Positions 18,997-30,560 of a stretch of DNA of 64,000 nt are shown piece after piece. Origin of the DNA: DATMER01 sp963741305 (GTDB lineage: Bacteria > Acidobacteriota > Thermoanaerobaculia > Multivoradales > UBA5704); NCBI GenBank assembly GCA_963741305.1, contig CAVUHL010000003.1, positions 7,006,001-7,070,000 of the forward strand. The letters are read 5' to 3'. Both the position numbers and the translations under genes were made by a program. The notes under the pieces were generated by a model. That model had not been told where the DNA came from and did no database searches. It worked only from the letters and a program-made list of their open reading frames with translations. The first letter of the stretch is position 1, and each line of letters opens with the position of its first letter.

Positions 18997-20873
18997 AGCT
19001 TCGCTCGCTGGAGATACCGCGCCTGAAGATCGCCGCCCTGATCGGCGCGCTCTGGATCGCGGCCATCGCCGGGCGTCTGTACTACCTGCAGGTGGCGCAG
19101 CACGAGCACTACGTGTCGAAGGCCGAGCGGCAGCAGCAGCGCGTGATCAAGCTCGATCCTCCGCGCGGGACCATCTATGACGCCCGCGGCCGGGAGCTGG
19201 CGGTGTCGGTGCAGGTGGATTCCGCCTATGCCGTACCGTCCGAAATCCTCGACCCCTTCGACGCGGCCGCGAAGCTCGCGCAGGCCGTCCCTGGGCTCGA
19301 CGCGAAGAAGCTCGCCCGCGAATTGGCGCGTGACCGCGAGTTCATCTGGGTGGCGCGCAAGCTCGATCCGCCGGTCGCCGAGGCCGTGCGGGCACTGAAT
19401 CTGAAGGGCATCCATTTCCTGCCCGAGGCCAAGCGCTATTACCCGATGCGCGAGCTGGCCGCCCAGGTGCTCGGCTATGTGGGCACGGACAACAGCGGCC
19501 TGGCCGGGCTCGAGCTGTTGTACGACGAGAAGGTCGCGGGCAAGCCGGGGCTGCGCACGGTGCTGCGCGATGCGAGCGGAGCCATGGTGGTAGCGCCGGG
19601 GCTGTCGTTCGCCGAGGCCGAGCCGGGCCAGGATCTACACCTGACGCTCGACGCGGCCATCCAGCACATCGTTGAGCGCGAGCTGCAGCGGGCGGTGGAG
19701 GAGCGCGGAGCGAGCCGCGGCATGGCGGTCTTCATCGATCCGCGGACGGGCGGCGTGCTGGCCATGGCGTCCTATCCCTCGTTCGATCCCAACGAGTTCG
19801 GCCGCTTTTCGTCGGCGCGCTGGCGCAACCGCACGATCATGGACGTCTACGAGCCGGGCTCGACGTTCAAGATCATCACGGGCGCGGCGGCGCTCGCCTC
19901 GGGCCTGGTGCACGCGACCGACGAGTTCGATTGCGAGATGGGCGGCATCGTCGTCTATGGCAAGCGCATCCGCGATCACAAGCCGTTCGGCCGGTTGACG
20001 TTTGCGCAGGTCTTGGAGAAGTCGAGCAACGTCGGCGTCATCAAGGCCGCGCTGATCGTCGGCGACCAGCGCCTGTACAAGACGATCCGGGACTTCGGCT
20101 TCGGCCGCCCGACCGGGATCGACCTCCCCGGCGAGGGCTCGGGCATCCTCCACCCGATGGAGCGCTGGGGGATGCGCGGCAAGGCTTATATCTCGTTCGG
20201 CCAGGGGATTTCGGTCACGCCGCTTCAGCTCGCTTCGGCGGTGTCGGCGGTGGCGAACGAGGGCACCCTGATGAGGCCGCACGTGGTGGCGGGGATCGGC
20301 CAAGGCGGCACTGTTCTTGTCCGCCATTCCGAGAACAGCGGGCCGGCGGTGATGGGGCACCCGATGGCTCCGGCCACGGCTCGGGAGCTCAGTCATCTGC
20401 TCGAAGGGGTTGTGATCCAGGGCACGGGAAAGGGCGCCGGGGTCAAGGGTTACCGGGTGGCGGGCAAGACCGGCACGGCGCAGATCCCGGTGCGGGGCGG
20501 CTACTCGAGCAACGGTTATCTCCCCAGCTTCGTGGGCTTCGCGCCGGTGGACCGTCCGGTGATGACTGGGGTCGTGGCGATTGCCGAGCCGCAGGGGTGG
20601 GAGTACCACGGTGGGCAGGTGGCGGCGCCGGTGTTTGGAGCGATCGCTCGGCAGGTGCTGCTGTACCTGGGCATCCGGCCGGAGCGCCAGGCGCCGGGGC
20701 TCTGGCCCGGAGAGGTTCAGATGGCGACCGTGGCGCCCGCTCCGGAGGAGAGCCCGCCTGCGGTAGAGCAGCCCGTGCCGGTTGCTTTTGAACCGGCCGA
20801 AGACGTTGGGATCGTGGAGCCCGAGAGCGTGCCTGCCTCAACCGGGGGAGGTCGCTCTCATGCGCCTTTCTGA
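18993..20873 (+). CDS. ftsI: Peptidoglycan transpeptidase FtsI (class B penicillin-binding protein)
   Basis: The 626-residue protein cross-links septal peptidoglycan in the periplasm. One membrane anchor at the N-terminus (IAALIGALWIAAIAGRLYYL) is followed by the pedestal domain (PPRGTIYDARGRELA). The transpeptidase domain has the nucleophile Ser290 in PGSTFK, the SSN motif at 344-346 and KTGTA at 492-496. A non-conserved proline/glutamate-rich tail of about 50 residues follows, with no PASTA repeats. The GTG start at 18993 overlaps the ftsL stop, and the 3' end overlaps murE by 14 bp, so translation is coupled along the operon. Confidence 0.96.
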   Translation: MKLRSLEIPRLKIAALIGALWIAAIAGRLYYLQVAQHEHYVSKAERQQQRVIKLDPPRGTIYDARGRELAVSVQVDSAYAVPSEILDPFDAAAKLAQAVPGLDAKKLARELARDREFIWVARKLDPPVAEAVRALNLKGIHFLPEAKRYYPMRELAAQVLGYVGTDNSGLAGLELLYDEKVAGKPGLRTVLRDASGAMVVAPGLSFAEAEPGQDLHLTLDAAIQHIVERELQRAVEERGASRGMAVFIDPRTGGVLAMASYPSFDPNEFGRFSSARWRNRTIMDVYEPGSTFKIITGAAALASGLVHATDEFDCEMGGIVVYGKRIRDHKPFGRLTFAQVLEKSSNVGVIKAALIVGDQRLYKTIRDFGFGRPTGIDLPGEGSGILHPMERWGMRGKAYISFGQGISVTPLQLASAVSAVANEGTLMRPHVVAGIGQGGTVLVRHSENSGPAVMGHPMAPATARELSHLLEGVVIQGTGKGAGVKGYRVAGKTGTAQIPVRGGYSSNGYLPSFVGFAPVDRPVMTGVVAIAEPQGWEYHGGQVAAPVFGAIARQVLLYLGIRPERQAPGLWPGEVQMATVAPAPEESPPAVEQPVPVAFEPAEDVGIVEPESVPASTGGGRSHAPF

Positions 20874-22317
20874 GGTTCTGGAGGTGCTGCCTATGGCCAA
20901 TCCTGAGATCACCGGCGTCGCCCACGACTCGCGGGCAGTGGAGCCCGGCGATCTTTTCGTGGCCCTGGTCGGGCAGCGCTTCGATGGCCGCGCCTTTGCT
21001 CCTGCCGCGGTGGAGAAGGGAGCGGTGGCTGTGGTTGGGCCGGGTCCTGTTTCGATAGATGTCCCTTGGGTACCTGTCGAGGACCCGCGGTCCGTGCTGG
21101 GTCCGCTGGCCGCGGCAGTCTACGGCCATCCGGATCGAGAGCTGGTGATGGTCGGGATCACGGGCACGAACGGCAAGTCCACGGTGGCGACGCTGATCTC
21201 GGCGGTGATGGACCATGCGAATCTGCCGGCCGGGTTCATCGGCACGCTGGGCTACCGCTTCCAGGACCGGACCTTCCCGGGCGGGCACACGACGCCCGAG
21301 GCTTCCGACCTGTTCCGCACGCTGCGCCGGATGCGGGACGCTGGCGCTCGCGCAGTGGCCATGGAAGTTTCGTCGCACGCTCTCGACATGGGGCGGGTCG
21401 CCGGGGCTTCCTTCGACGTGGCTGTGTTCACGAATTTGACCCGGGACCATCTGGACTATCACCCGGACATGGAGAGCTACTTCGCGGCGAAGAGAAAGGT
21501 TTTTGGACATCTCAAGCCGGACGGCCGGGCGGTGATCAACGTGGAGGATCCGTACGGGCAGCGATTGGCCGAGGAGATTCCGGACGCCGTGACCTTCGGC
21601 GAGGGCGGGCAGGTGCGGGTGCGCGAGGTGCAGATGACTCCGGCCGGCACGGTCGGTACTCTGATCACGCCGCGTGGAGAAGTGCCGTTCGTGACCCGTC
21701 TGCTCGGCCGGTACAACCTGCTGAACGTGCTCGCGGCTGCCGCTACGGCCGAGGCGCTCAATCTCCCGCATTCGGCGGTGACGGCGGCGCTCGCGGCGCA
21801 GCATCCGATCCCGGGAAGGATGGAGCCGGTTGATCGCGGCCAGCCGTTCGCCGTGTTCGTCGACTACGCCCACACGGATGCTGCGCTGGATGCGGCTCTG
21901 CGCTCGGCGCGGGAGATCGCGGGGCTGGGGAAAGTGGCTGTGGTGTTCGGCTGTGGTGGCGACCGCGACCGCGGCAAGCGTCCGCTGATGGGGAAGGTGG
22001 CTGGCGAGCTGGCCGACCTGCCGATTCTGACTTCGGACAACCCGCGGACCGAGGACCCGCTGGCGATCATCGCCGCGGTCGAGGAGGGGGTGCGGGAGAG
22101 CAGTGGCCCCGGGGGACGCGGCTACCGGGTGGTTCCGGACCGCCGCGAAGCCATCCGCGACGCGATCTTTTCGGCCGAGCCCGGCTGGGCCGTGCTGGTC
22201 GCGGGCAAGGGGCACGAGCGGGAGCAGATCGTGGGCGACCGCAAGCTTCCGTTCTCCGATTTCGAGGAGATCCACAAGGCTTTGGAGGAGCGTTTTGGCA
22301 CGTCTGACCGCGGATGA
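20860..22317 (+). CDS. murE: UDP-MurNAc-L-Ala-D-Glu:meso-diaminopimelate ligase MurE
   Basis: The 485-residue Mur ligase adds the third amino acid of the wall peptide in the cytoplasm using ATP. The ATP-binding motif ITGTNGKST is near residue 105, the UDP-MurNAc binding HTTPEASDLFRTL follows, and the C-terminal domain carries SDNPRTEDP. The DNPR sequence is the meso-diaminopimelate specificity motif, as opposed to the lysine-type ligases, and supports a Gram-negative-type wall. The ATG at 20860 lies inside the end of ftsI and has GGGAGG upstream; the open frame itself starts earlier. It overlaps murF by 23 bp. Confidence 0.96.
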   Translation: MRLSEVLEVLPMANPEITGVAHDSRAVEPGDLFVALVGQRFDGRAFAPAAVEKGAVAVVGPGPVSIDVPWVPVEDPRSVLGPLAAAVYGHPDRELVMVGITGTNGKSTVATLISAVMDHANLPAGFIGTLGYRFQDRTFPGGHTTPEASDLFRTLRRMRDAGARAVAMEVSSHALDMGRVAGASFDVAVFTNLTRDHLDYHPDMESYFAAKRKVFGHLKPDGRAVINVEDPYGQRLAEEIPDAVTFGEGGQVRVREVQMTPAGTVGTLITPRGEVPFVTRLLGRYNLLNVLAAAATAEALNLPHSAVTAALAAQHPIPGRMEPVDRGQPFAVFVDYAHTDAALDAALRSAREIAGLGKVAVVFGCGGDRDRGKRPLMGKVAGELADLPILTSDNPRTEDPLAIIAAVEEGVRESSGPGGRGYRVVPDRREAIRDAIFSAEPGWAVLVAGKGHEREQIVGDRKLPFSDFEEIHKALEERFGTSDRG

Positions 22318-23664
22318 GATCGCCCGGGCGACTGCCGGCCGGATCGTCTCTGGCGATCCCGGGAAGGAGTGTGCCGGCGCGGCCATCGATTCCCGGGCGG
22401 TCAAGGGGGGCGAGGTCTTCTTCGCCTTGCGCGGAACGCGCACGGACGGCCACCGTTTCGTGAGCACGGCGGTGTCGGCGGGGGCTGGCGCGGCGGTCGT
22501 CCAGGAGGAGGTCACGGCTCCGGAAGGCGTGGCCGTGATCCGCGTCGAGGACACGCTCAAGGCTTTGCAGGATCTCGCCCGTCACGTACGGGCCAAGGGT
22601 GTGCCGAAGAAGCTTGTGGGGATCACGGGCTCGGCGGGCAAGACGACCACCAAGGAGCTGCTCGCGGCAATGCTGGAGTCCCGCTTCCGGATCTCCAAGA
22701 CGGTGGGGAACTTCAATAACCTGATCGGTTTCCCGCTCTGCCTGCTCAACGTGCCGGACGGCACGGAGTGGATGGTGGCCGAGATGGGGATGTCCACCGC
22801 GGGCGAGCTGCGCGAGCTGAGCCTGATGGGCCGGCCCGATGCCGCGGTGTTCACGGTCGTGCGGCCGGTGCACCTGGAGTTTTTCGCCAGTGTGCGGGAG
22901 ATCGCCGAGGCCAAGTCCGAGCTGCTGGCGGGGCTCGCGGCGGGCGGGCCGGTGATCGCAAATGCCGACGATCCCGAGGTGGCGCGCATCGCGCGCAGGC
23001 ATCAGGGCGGGCGGGTGGTCCGGTACGGCATCGAGTCGGAGGACGTGGATGTAAAGCTGCGCAACCTCGCTCCCGGACCGGAAGGGATCGGCAGCCGCTT
23101 CCGCCTGGAAGCGGACAACGAGACCGCGGATGTGAGCCTTCCCCTCCACGGTCTTTACAACGCGGAGAACTGCCTGGCGGCGGCTGCTTGCTCCTGGGCT
23201 CTCGGTCTTTCTCTAATAGAAATTGCCGAGGCCGTGCGCGACGTTCGGCCGGCCTCGATGCGCGGCGTCGTCCACCGGGGCAGCTTCACGGTCGTGGACG
23301 ACTCCTACAACTCCAATCCGGCCGCAGTGGCGAAAGCACTGGAAGGAGCAGCGCTGCTACCAGGCAAGAGGCGAGTGGCGATCCTGGGTGACATGCGGGA
23401 GCTGGGTCCTGAGGGACCGCGCTTCCATCGCGAGTCGGGCGAGCTGGCGGCAAAGCTCGGGTTCTCTCCGATCCTCGGGGTGGGCGAGCTGTCGCGCGAG
23501 CTGGTTGCCGGGGCTTCAGGGGCCGAGGCGCACTGGGTTCCGGATGCCGCCGCTGCCGCGGAGTGGGCGGCGAAAGAAGTGCGCGAGGGCGATCTCGTTC
23601 TGGTCAAGGCGTCGCGCGGAGTCGGGCTAGATGCGGTGGTCCGCAGATTGGTGGAGACGAACTA

Positions 23665-23665
<1 letters not shown>
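22295..23665 (+). CDS. murF: UDP-MurNAc-tripeptide:D-Ala-D-Ala ligase MurF
   Basis: The 456-residue enzyme adds D-Ala-D-Ala to the wall precursor. It begins LARLTADEIARATAGRIV, carries the Walker motif GITGSAGKTTTKE near residue 110 and the MurF-type FNNLIGFPL, and has the C-terminal VVDDSYNSNP and RVAILGDMRELG strings. A TTG at 22295 is the likely start, within murE, with GGAGGAG upstream; an earlier in-frame start would run antiparallel to the MurE C-terminus without homology. Its stop TAA overlaps the mraY ATG (TAATG). Confidence 0.95.
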
Positions 23666-24737
<1,072 letters not shown>

Positions 24738-24741
<4 letters not shown>

Positions 24742-26123
24742 AAGCTCCTTGGGGCAAAGGCCGCTTCGAGCGGGTGCTGGTGTACGGCCTGGGGATGTCC
24801 GGCCGCGCCGCCGCGAAGATGCTGCTCGAGCGCGGCGTGTCGGTGGTCGCCGTTGACTCCAAGAAAGATGTGGATGTCTCGGATTTTTCCGGAAAGTTCG
24901 AGCTCTGGCCCGGCGGCGAGCCGTCCGAGCTGCCGCCTCCCGCGGGTGGGTTCGACGCTGTGATCGTCTCCCCCGGCGTGCCGATGGACAAGCCGCTCCT
25001 GATCGATGCGCGGCGCAAGGGTGTACCCGTGATCGCCGAGGTCGAGCTGGCCGCGCCGTTCGTCAACGGGCCGGTCGTTGCGATCACCGGCAGCAACGGC
25101 AAGAGCACCACGACCGCGCTCACCGGCGCCATGCTCAAGGCGGCGGGACATAAAGTGGAAGTCTGCGGCAACATCGGCGATCCGCTGGTGGGAAAGATCG
25201 ACGGCCCCGTCGGCCGCGTGTTCGTGGTCGAGCTGTCGAGCTTCCAGATCGAGGGGATCGTCACGCTGAAACCCCGCGCCGCGGCGCTGCTCAACCTCGC
25301 GGAGGACCACCTCGACCGGTACGGGTCGATGGCGGCCTACGGCGCGGCCAAGAAGAGGCTGTTCCTGACTCAGGACGCGGCCGGGATCGCCGTGCTCAAC
25401 GCCGACGATCCGGAGACCTTGGATGTAGAGACCCAGGCGCGCAAGCGTTTCTTCTCGCGGCGGGGCCGGGTCGAGGATGGTTGTTATGCGCGCGACGGCC
25501 GGGTGATCGAGGTCACGCCGGGCGAGCCGGACGTGGATCTCTTCCTGGCTTCGGACGTGCCGCTCGCCGGGGTGCAAAACCTGGAGAACGCCATGGCCGC
25601 GGCGCTGCTCGCGCGGGCGATCGGCGCCGAGCCCGAGGAACTGCGGACGGGGCTCGCCGGCTTCAAGGGGCTTCCGCACCGGATGGAGCGGGTCGGCGAG
25701 AAGGATGGGGTCGTCTGGTACAACGATTCCAAGGGGACCAATCCCGCCGCGACCGCGAAGTCGCTCGAAGGGTTCGAGGATGGCACGGTCCATCTCATCC
25801 TGGGCGGCCGCAACAAGGGCGCGGACCTCACGACCCTGACTCCGATCGTGCGGCAGAAGGTTCGCCGCGCTTACCTGATCGGCGAGTCGGCGGGCGACTT
25901 CGAGAAGGCGCTTGGAGGCGCGGTCCCGCTGGAGCATTCCGAGACGATGGAGCGCGCCGTCCGCTCGGCCGCTCAGGCAGCGAAAGCAGGAGAAGCCGTG
26001 GTGCTTTCGCCGGCTTGCGCGAGCTTCGATCAGTTCCGCAACTTCGTTCATCGCGGGGAGGTCTTCGAGGCCCTGGTCCGCGAAGCATTGGGAGGGCCAA
26101 GTGGCGAAGAAGCTCGCGTTTGA
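24738..26123 (+). CDS. murD: UDP-MurNAc-L-Ala:D-glutamate ligase MurD
   Basis: The 461-residue cytoplasmic Mur ligase adds D-glutamate to UDP-MurNAc-L-alanine. The N-terminal Rossmann motif VLVYGLGMSGRAAAKML binds the nucleotide sugar, ITGSNGKSTTTAL near residue 115 binds ATP, and WYNDSKGTNPAAT near residue 333 is the family's conserved C-terminal-domain string. LILGGRNKGADL and VLSPACASFDQF complete the signature. It overlaps mraY by 4 bp and ftsW by 23 bp. Confidence 0.96.
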
Positions 26124-27189
26124 CAAGGTGCTCTTCACCACCGTGACCCTGCTGCTCGCGTTCGGGCTGGTGATGGTCTACTCGGCGTCCGCCGCGCTGG
26201 CTCGCCAGCAGCAGCCGTTGACCTTCAATCCGTTCCTGATCAAACAGGCGGTGGCAGCCGGGCTGGGCCTGGTGCTGATGGTCTGGATCATGGTGCTCGA
26301 TTACCGGACGCTGCGCCGGCCGGCAGTGATCTATTCCTTGTTGTTCGGGGTCATGGCGCTGCTGGTGCTGGTGCTGTTCGCGCCGGAGCGTAACGCGACG
26401 CACCGCTGGTTCTTCGTGGGCGGCTTCTCGTTCCAGCCGTCGGAGCTGGCGAAGCTCGCGCTGATCCCGTTCCTGGCCTACCTGATCGAGAAGAAGCAGG
26501 AGCAGGTCAACCAGGCGTCGTTCCTGGTTCCGGCGGCGCTCTTCACCGGCCTGCTCGCGTCGCTGATCCTGATCGAGCCGGACATGGGGACCGCCGTGCT
26601 GCTCGGGGCGACGGCCTTCTTCATGATCTTCATGGCTGGGCTGTCGTGGCGCTTCATCCTGGGCGCGCTCGCTCTAGTGCCTCCGCTGCTGATCGCTCTC
26701 GTGCTGGCCGAGCCCTACCGCCGGCAGCGTTTCTTCGCGTTTCTGGACCCGGAGAAGGACCCGCTCGGCAGCGGTTTTCAGGCACTGCAGTCGCTGATCG
26801 CGGTTGGCTCGGGCGGCGTCTTCGGCGTGGGAGCGGGGCAGAGCGTGCAAAAGCTTTACTTCCTGCCGCACCCGGAGTCGGACTTCATCTTTTCGATCGT
26901 GGCCGAGGAGTTCGGGATGATCGGCTCGCTCGCGATGGTCGCCGCATTCGCCGTGCTCGCCTGGCGCGGGATGCTCGCGGGGGCCAAGGCGCCGGACACG
27001 TTCGGTCGCTATCTCGGCTGGGGCTTCACCGGTGTCCTCGTCATGCAGGCACTGATCAACGTCAGCGTCACCGTGGCGCTCTTCCCCACCAAGGGGATCC
27101 CGCTGCCGTTCATCTCGTACGGCGGATCTTCCCTGGTGGTAACTCTCTGCGCCTGCGGCGTCCTCCTCAACGTCTCGCAGCACGGATGA
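26101..27189 (+). CDS. ftsW: Septal peptidoglycan polymerase FtsW (SEDS family)
   Basis: The 362-residue membrane protein polymerises lipid II into glycan strands at the septum together with FtsI. About ten membrane helices are visible. SEDS signatures include VMVYSASAALA near the N-terminus, LIEPDMGTAVLL, the extracellular HPESDFIFSIVAEEFGMIG and the C-terminal GIPLPFISYGGSSL. The frame is open upstream inside murD; I chose the GTG at 26101 (VAKKLAFDK) with GGGAGGG upstream, which gives a normal length. It overlaps murG by 4 bp. Confidence 0.95.
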   Translation: MAKKLAFDKVLFTTVTLLLAFGLVMVYSASAALARQQQPLTFNPFLIKQAVAAGLGLVLMVWIMVLDYRTLRRPAVIYSLLFGVMALLVLVLFAPERNATHRWFFVGGFSFQPSELAKLALIPFLAYLIEKKQEQVNQASFLVPAALFTGLLASLILIEPDMGTAVLLGATAFFMIFMAGLSWRFILGALALVPPLLIALVLAEPYRRQRFFAFLDPEKDPLGSGFQALQSLIAVGSGGVFGVGAGQSVQKLYFLPHPESDFIFSIVAEEFGMIGSLAMVAAFAVLAWRGMLAGAKAPDTFGRYLGWGFTGVLVMQALINVSVTVALFPTKGIPLPFISYGGSSLVVTLCACGVLLNVSQHG

Positions 27190-28292
27190 ATGGGAATGCG
27201 ATGGCCACTCCGCAGACATCGACGACCACACCGGTTCTTCACGCGCTTCTCGCGGGTGGCGGCACGGGTGGCCACATTTTCCCGGCGCTCGCGGTTGCAG
27301 AGGAGCTTGGGAAGCGGGGGTGGCGAGTGAGCTTCGCCGGCAATGAGACTGGCCTGGAGGCGCGCCTGGTGCCTGAGCGCGGAATCCCTTTCCACGCGTT
27401 GCCCGCGAAGCCGATGGTCGGCCGCGGACTCGTCGGAAGGGTGCAGTCGCTGACGACGCTGGCCGCCTCGGGCCGCGCCGCCTCGAAGCTGATCCACAGC
27501 CTCAAGGTGGATGTGGTGCTGGGCACGGGCGGCTACGTCTCGGCTCCGGCCGTGGTCGGAGCGCGGATGGCGGGCCGGCCGATCCTCCTCCTGGAGCCCA
27601 ACGCCCGGGCTGGTGTGGCGAACCGCTGGCTCTCTCGCTGGGCGTCCGCGGCGGCGATCGGCTACCCAGAGACGGCGCTCGACCTCAAGTGCCCGGCCTG
27701 GGTGACGGGCGTTCCGGTCCGCGCGCGATTCTTCGAGGTTCCCGCGGAGCTACCTGTCATGAATCCTCCGCGCCTTCTCGTGCTCGGCGGCAGCCAGGGG
27801 GCGAAGCAGATCAACGAGGTCATGCCGGAAGTGGCGAAGCGTCTGCCAAATGTACGCATCCTCCACCAGGCCGGCCCCCGCAACCTGGAAGAGGCGCGGG
27901 CGGCTTATGCACAGGCAGGGATTGGAGATCAGGTGGAAGTCGTGCCGTTCCTGGACGACGTGGCCGGCGCCATGGCGGAGAGCCACCTTCTCGTCTCCCG
28001 TGCCGGAGCGATCACCCTGGCCGAGATCTGCGCGGCGGGACGGCCTTCCGTGCTGCTGCCTCTTTCGATCGCCCAGGCCCACCAGGTGGACAACGCCCGG
28101 CTGCTCGCCGAAGCCGGAGCCGCGGAGATGCTGCTGTCGAACGAATTGGACAAGCTGGCGGACCGCCTCTTGGAACTGCTCGCCGCTCCCGCCACGCTGC
28201 AAAAGATGGGGCACGCGGCCCGCTCGCTCGCCAAGCCCCGCGCCGTGGCCGAGATCGCCGATCGGATGGAGCTTCTGGGAGGGGCGGGCTGA
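27186..28292 (+). CDS. murG: Lipid II-forming N-acetylglucosaminyltransferase MurG
   Basis: The 368-residue peripheral membrane glycosyltransferase (GT28) adds GlcNAc to lipid I, making lipid II. The N-terminal lobe has GGGTGGHIFPALAVAEEL and the C-terminal donor lobe has VLGGSQGAKQINE and the loop LVSRAGAITLAEICA, followed by PSVLLPLSIAQAHQ. The ATG at 27186 overlaps the ftsW stop; a second ATG at 27201 is a possible alternative. The stop shares a base with the murC start. Confidence 0.96.
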   Translation: MNGNAMATPQTSTTTPVLHALLAGGGTGGHIFPALAVAEELGKRGWRVSFAGNETGLEARLVPERGIPFHALPAKPMVGRGLVGRVQSLTTLAASGRAASKLIHSLKVDVVLGTGGYVSAPAVVGARMAGRPILLLEPNARAGVANRWLSRWASAAAIGYPETALDLKCPAWVTGVPVRARFFEVPAELPVMNPPRLLVLGGSQGAKQINEVMPEVAKRLPNVRILHQAGPRNLEEARAAYAQAGIGDQVEVVPFLDDVAGAMAESHLLVSRAGAITLAEICAAGRPSVLLPLSIAQAHQVDNARLLAEAGAAEMLLSNELDKLADRLLELLAAPATLQKMGHAARSLAKPRAVAEIADRMELLGGAG

Positions 28293-29692
28293 TGTTCAAT
28301 CCATTCGCCGACCTCAACCGGATCCACTTCGTCGGCATCGGCGGCGCCGGCATGAGCGGGATTGCGGAAATCCTTTGCAATTACGAGCGGGCACAGCTCG
28401 AAGTGAGCGGCTGCGATCTGTCGGCCGGCGAGGCGACTGCTCACCTGCGCGAGCTGGGGATCGACGTACACAAGGGTCACTCGCCCGATCACCTGGAAGG
28501 CGTCGAGCTGGTGGTCATCTCGTCGGCGGTGTCCGAGGAGAACGAAGAAGTCCGCGAGGCGCGGCGGCGCGGTATTCCGGTGGTGCGGCGGGCCGAGATC
28601 CTGGGCGAGCTCATGCGGCTGCGCTATGGCATCGCGGTCGCAGGCACGCACGGCAAGACCACGACGACCTCGCTCGTTGGAACGATGCTGACTGAAGCCG
28701 GGCTCGATCCGACCGTGATCGTCGGCGGCAGGCTGCGCCTGCTCGGCACGGGCGCGCGCCTGGGCAGCAGCCAGTACATGGTCGCCGAGGCCGACGAGTT
28801 CGACCGCAGCTTCCTGCGGCTGACTCCGGTGGTCGCCGTGATCACGACGATCGACCGCGATCATCTCGACACCTACCGCGACCTGGAGGATATCCAGGAT
28901 GCATTCGTAACGTTTTCGAGCCGCGTGCCGTTCTTTGGCCGCGTGATCGTCTGCCTCGACGATCCGAACGTGCGCCAGATCCTGCCGCGCATCGCCGACC
29001 GCCGCATCCTGACCTACGGTTTCTCGCCGCAGGCCGAGCTGGCGGCGGTGGACCTTCAGCCGCGCCAGGGCGGGACCCGCTTCTCCGTCCGTTGGAAAGA
29101 AAGCATCCTGGGCGAGATTGACCTGCCGATGCCGGGGCGGCACAACGTGCTCAACGCTCTCGCCTCGGTCGCGGTCGGGCTCGCGCTGCGCATCCCGTTC
29201 GAGGCCATGGCCCGCGGCATCGCCGGCTTCTCGGGCGTGCACCGCCGGTTCGAGTACCTGGGCGACTGGCGCGGCGCGGCGGTGATCGACGACTACGCGC
29301 ACCATCCGACCGAGGTGGCTGCGACCCTGGAAGCAGCGCGCCAGAGCTATCCGCGCGGCCGGGTGCTGGCGGTGTTCCAGCCGCATCTCTTCTCGCGCAC
29401 GCTCGATCAGGCGGAGGGCTTCGGCAATGCGTTGCTGGGCGCGGACCTCGCGGTCGTGATCGATGTTTATCCGTCGCGCGAGCAGCCGATCCCAGGAGTC
29501 ACGGGCGAGCTGGTGGTGGATGCGGCGCGGCGGAGCGGCCATCGCAACGTGCACTATTCGCCGTCCTGGAAGGACGCTCCGGCGGTCCTTCTCGAAAACG
29601 TGCGCGAAGGGGACGTGATCGTTACTCTCGGCGCCGGGGACGTGAACCGGCTGGGCAAGCAACTCGTGGAGCCCGTGGAGGAGACAGCGTGA
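28292..29692 (+). CDS. murC: UDP-MurNAc:L-alanine ligase MurC
   Basis: The 466-residue ligase attaches the first amino acid of the wall peptide. IHFVGIGGAGMSGIAEIL is the N-terminal nucleotide-sugar motif, VAGTHGKTTTTSLVG near residue 112 the ATP loop, and DDYAHHPTEVAATL near residue 331 the conserved histidine pair. In many Gram-negative dcw clusters murB and ddl follow murC; here ftsQ follows directly with a 4-bp overlap, so those genes must be elsewhere. Confidence 0.96.
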   Translation: MFNPFADLNRIHFVGIGGAGMSGIAEILCNYERAQLEVSGCDLSAGEATAHLRELGIDVHKGHSPDHLEGVELVVISSAVSEENEEVREARRRGIPVVRRAEILGELMRLRYGIAVAGTHGKTTTTSLVGTMLTEAGLDPTVIVGGRLRLLGTGARLGSSQYMVAEADEFDRSFLRLTPVVAVITTIDRDHLDTYRDLEDIQDAFVTFSSRVPFFGRVIVCLDDPNVRQILPRIADRRILTYGFSPQAELAAVDLQPRQGGTRFSVRWKESILGEIDLPMPGRHNVLNALASVAVGLALRIPFEAMARGIAGFSGVHRRFEYLGDWRGAAVIDDYAHHPTEVAATLEAARQSYPRGRVLAVFQPHLFSRTLDQAEGFGNALLGADLAVVIDVYPSREQPIPGVTGELVVDAARRSGHRNVHYSPSWKDAPAVLLENVREGDVIVTLGAGDVNRLGKQLVEPVEETA

Positions 29693-30528
29693 GCGTCGCT
29701 CCCGTCCTTCCTACTCCTGAAGAGTTCCGGCGCTCGGGCGCTCCTCCGCGCCGCCGCAGGCGCAATCCGATCGTGGCGCTGCTCCGGCCGCTGGCCGTGT
29801 CGCTCCTGCTGGTCGCGATGCCGGCCTCGCTCGTCACCTGGGTGCTTGCCTCGTCGCGGTTCGATCTCAAAGAGGTCGTCGTCGCGGCCGGCACGCCGCG
29901 GATTCCCGCCGAGGCGCTGCGCGCGGCCGTGGCACCGTTCGAGGGCGGCAACCTGGTGCTATTGCCGATCGACAGCGTCGAGAAGGCAGTGCGGCGCAAC
30001 CCGTGGGTGGACACGGTCGAGGTCGCGAAAGAGCTGCCCGACCGGCTGCGCGTCAAGGTGACGGAACGCACGCCGGTGGCCCTTCTGGTGAAGGGCGGTG
30101 GTCTCGTTTACGCGGACCAGAAGGGCCGTCCGATCGCTCCGGTCGAAGATCCCGAACAGGCGCGGAAGACCGGGCTCGTCGTGGTCGTCTTCACGCATCC
30201 GCAGCTTTCGCCGTCGGACGGTGTGGGCGGCGCCCTGGAAGTTGCGGGGGAGCTGGGGCGGGTGCAGCCCTCGTGGGCGGGGGCGCTTTCGAAAATCGAG
30301 GTGCTCGGAGAGCAGGACTTCCGTCTCCACACCGGTTCTCTCCGCTTCCCGCTGCTGGTCACGCGGGGACAGGTGGGGCCGAAGGTGAAGAGGTTGATAG
30401 AGCTGCTCCCCGAGCTCGACCGCCGGTATCCGGCGATTCAAGCGGTCGATCTCCGGTTCTCTCGCCGGATCGTAGTGCAGCCGGCAGCCCCGAACCCGCA
30501 GCGCAGCGGGCCGGAGCTCAGGTCTTAG
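29689..30528 (+). CDS. ftsQ: Cell division protein FtsQ
   Basis: The 279-residue bitopic protein has a basic cytoplasmic region (PPRRRRRNPIV), one membrane helix (PLAVSLLLVAMPASLVTWVL), a POTRA domain starting with DLKEVVVAAGTPRIPAEALRAAV and NPWVDTVEVAKELPDRLRVKVTERTPVA, and the FtsQ beta-domain with YADQKGRPI. FtsQ links FtsL/FtsB to the divisome in the periplasm. A GTG start at 29689 overlaps the murC stop. It is followed by ftsA after a 32-bp gap with AGGAGAGGG. Confidence 0.92.
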   Translation: MSVAPVLPTPEEFRRSGAPPRRRRRNPIVALLRPLAVSLLLVAMPASLVTWVLASSRFDLKEVVVAAGTPRIPAEALRAAVAPFEGGNLVLLPIDSVEKAVRRNPWVDTVEVAKELPDRLRVKVTERTPVALLVKGGGLVYADQKGRPIAPVEDPEQARKTGLVVVVFTHPQLSPSDGVGGALEVAGELGRVQPSWAGALSKIEVLGEQDFRLHTGSLRFPLLVTRGQVGPKVKRLIELLPELDRRYPAIQAVDLRFSRRIVVQPAAPNPQRSGPELRS

Positions 30529-30560
30529 GTCGTCAAACTGAGGAGAGGGAAAACCAGGCT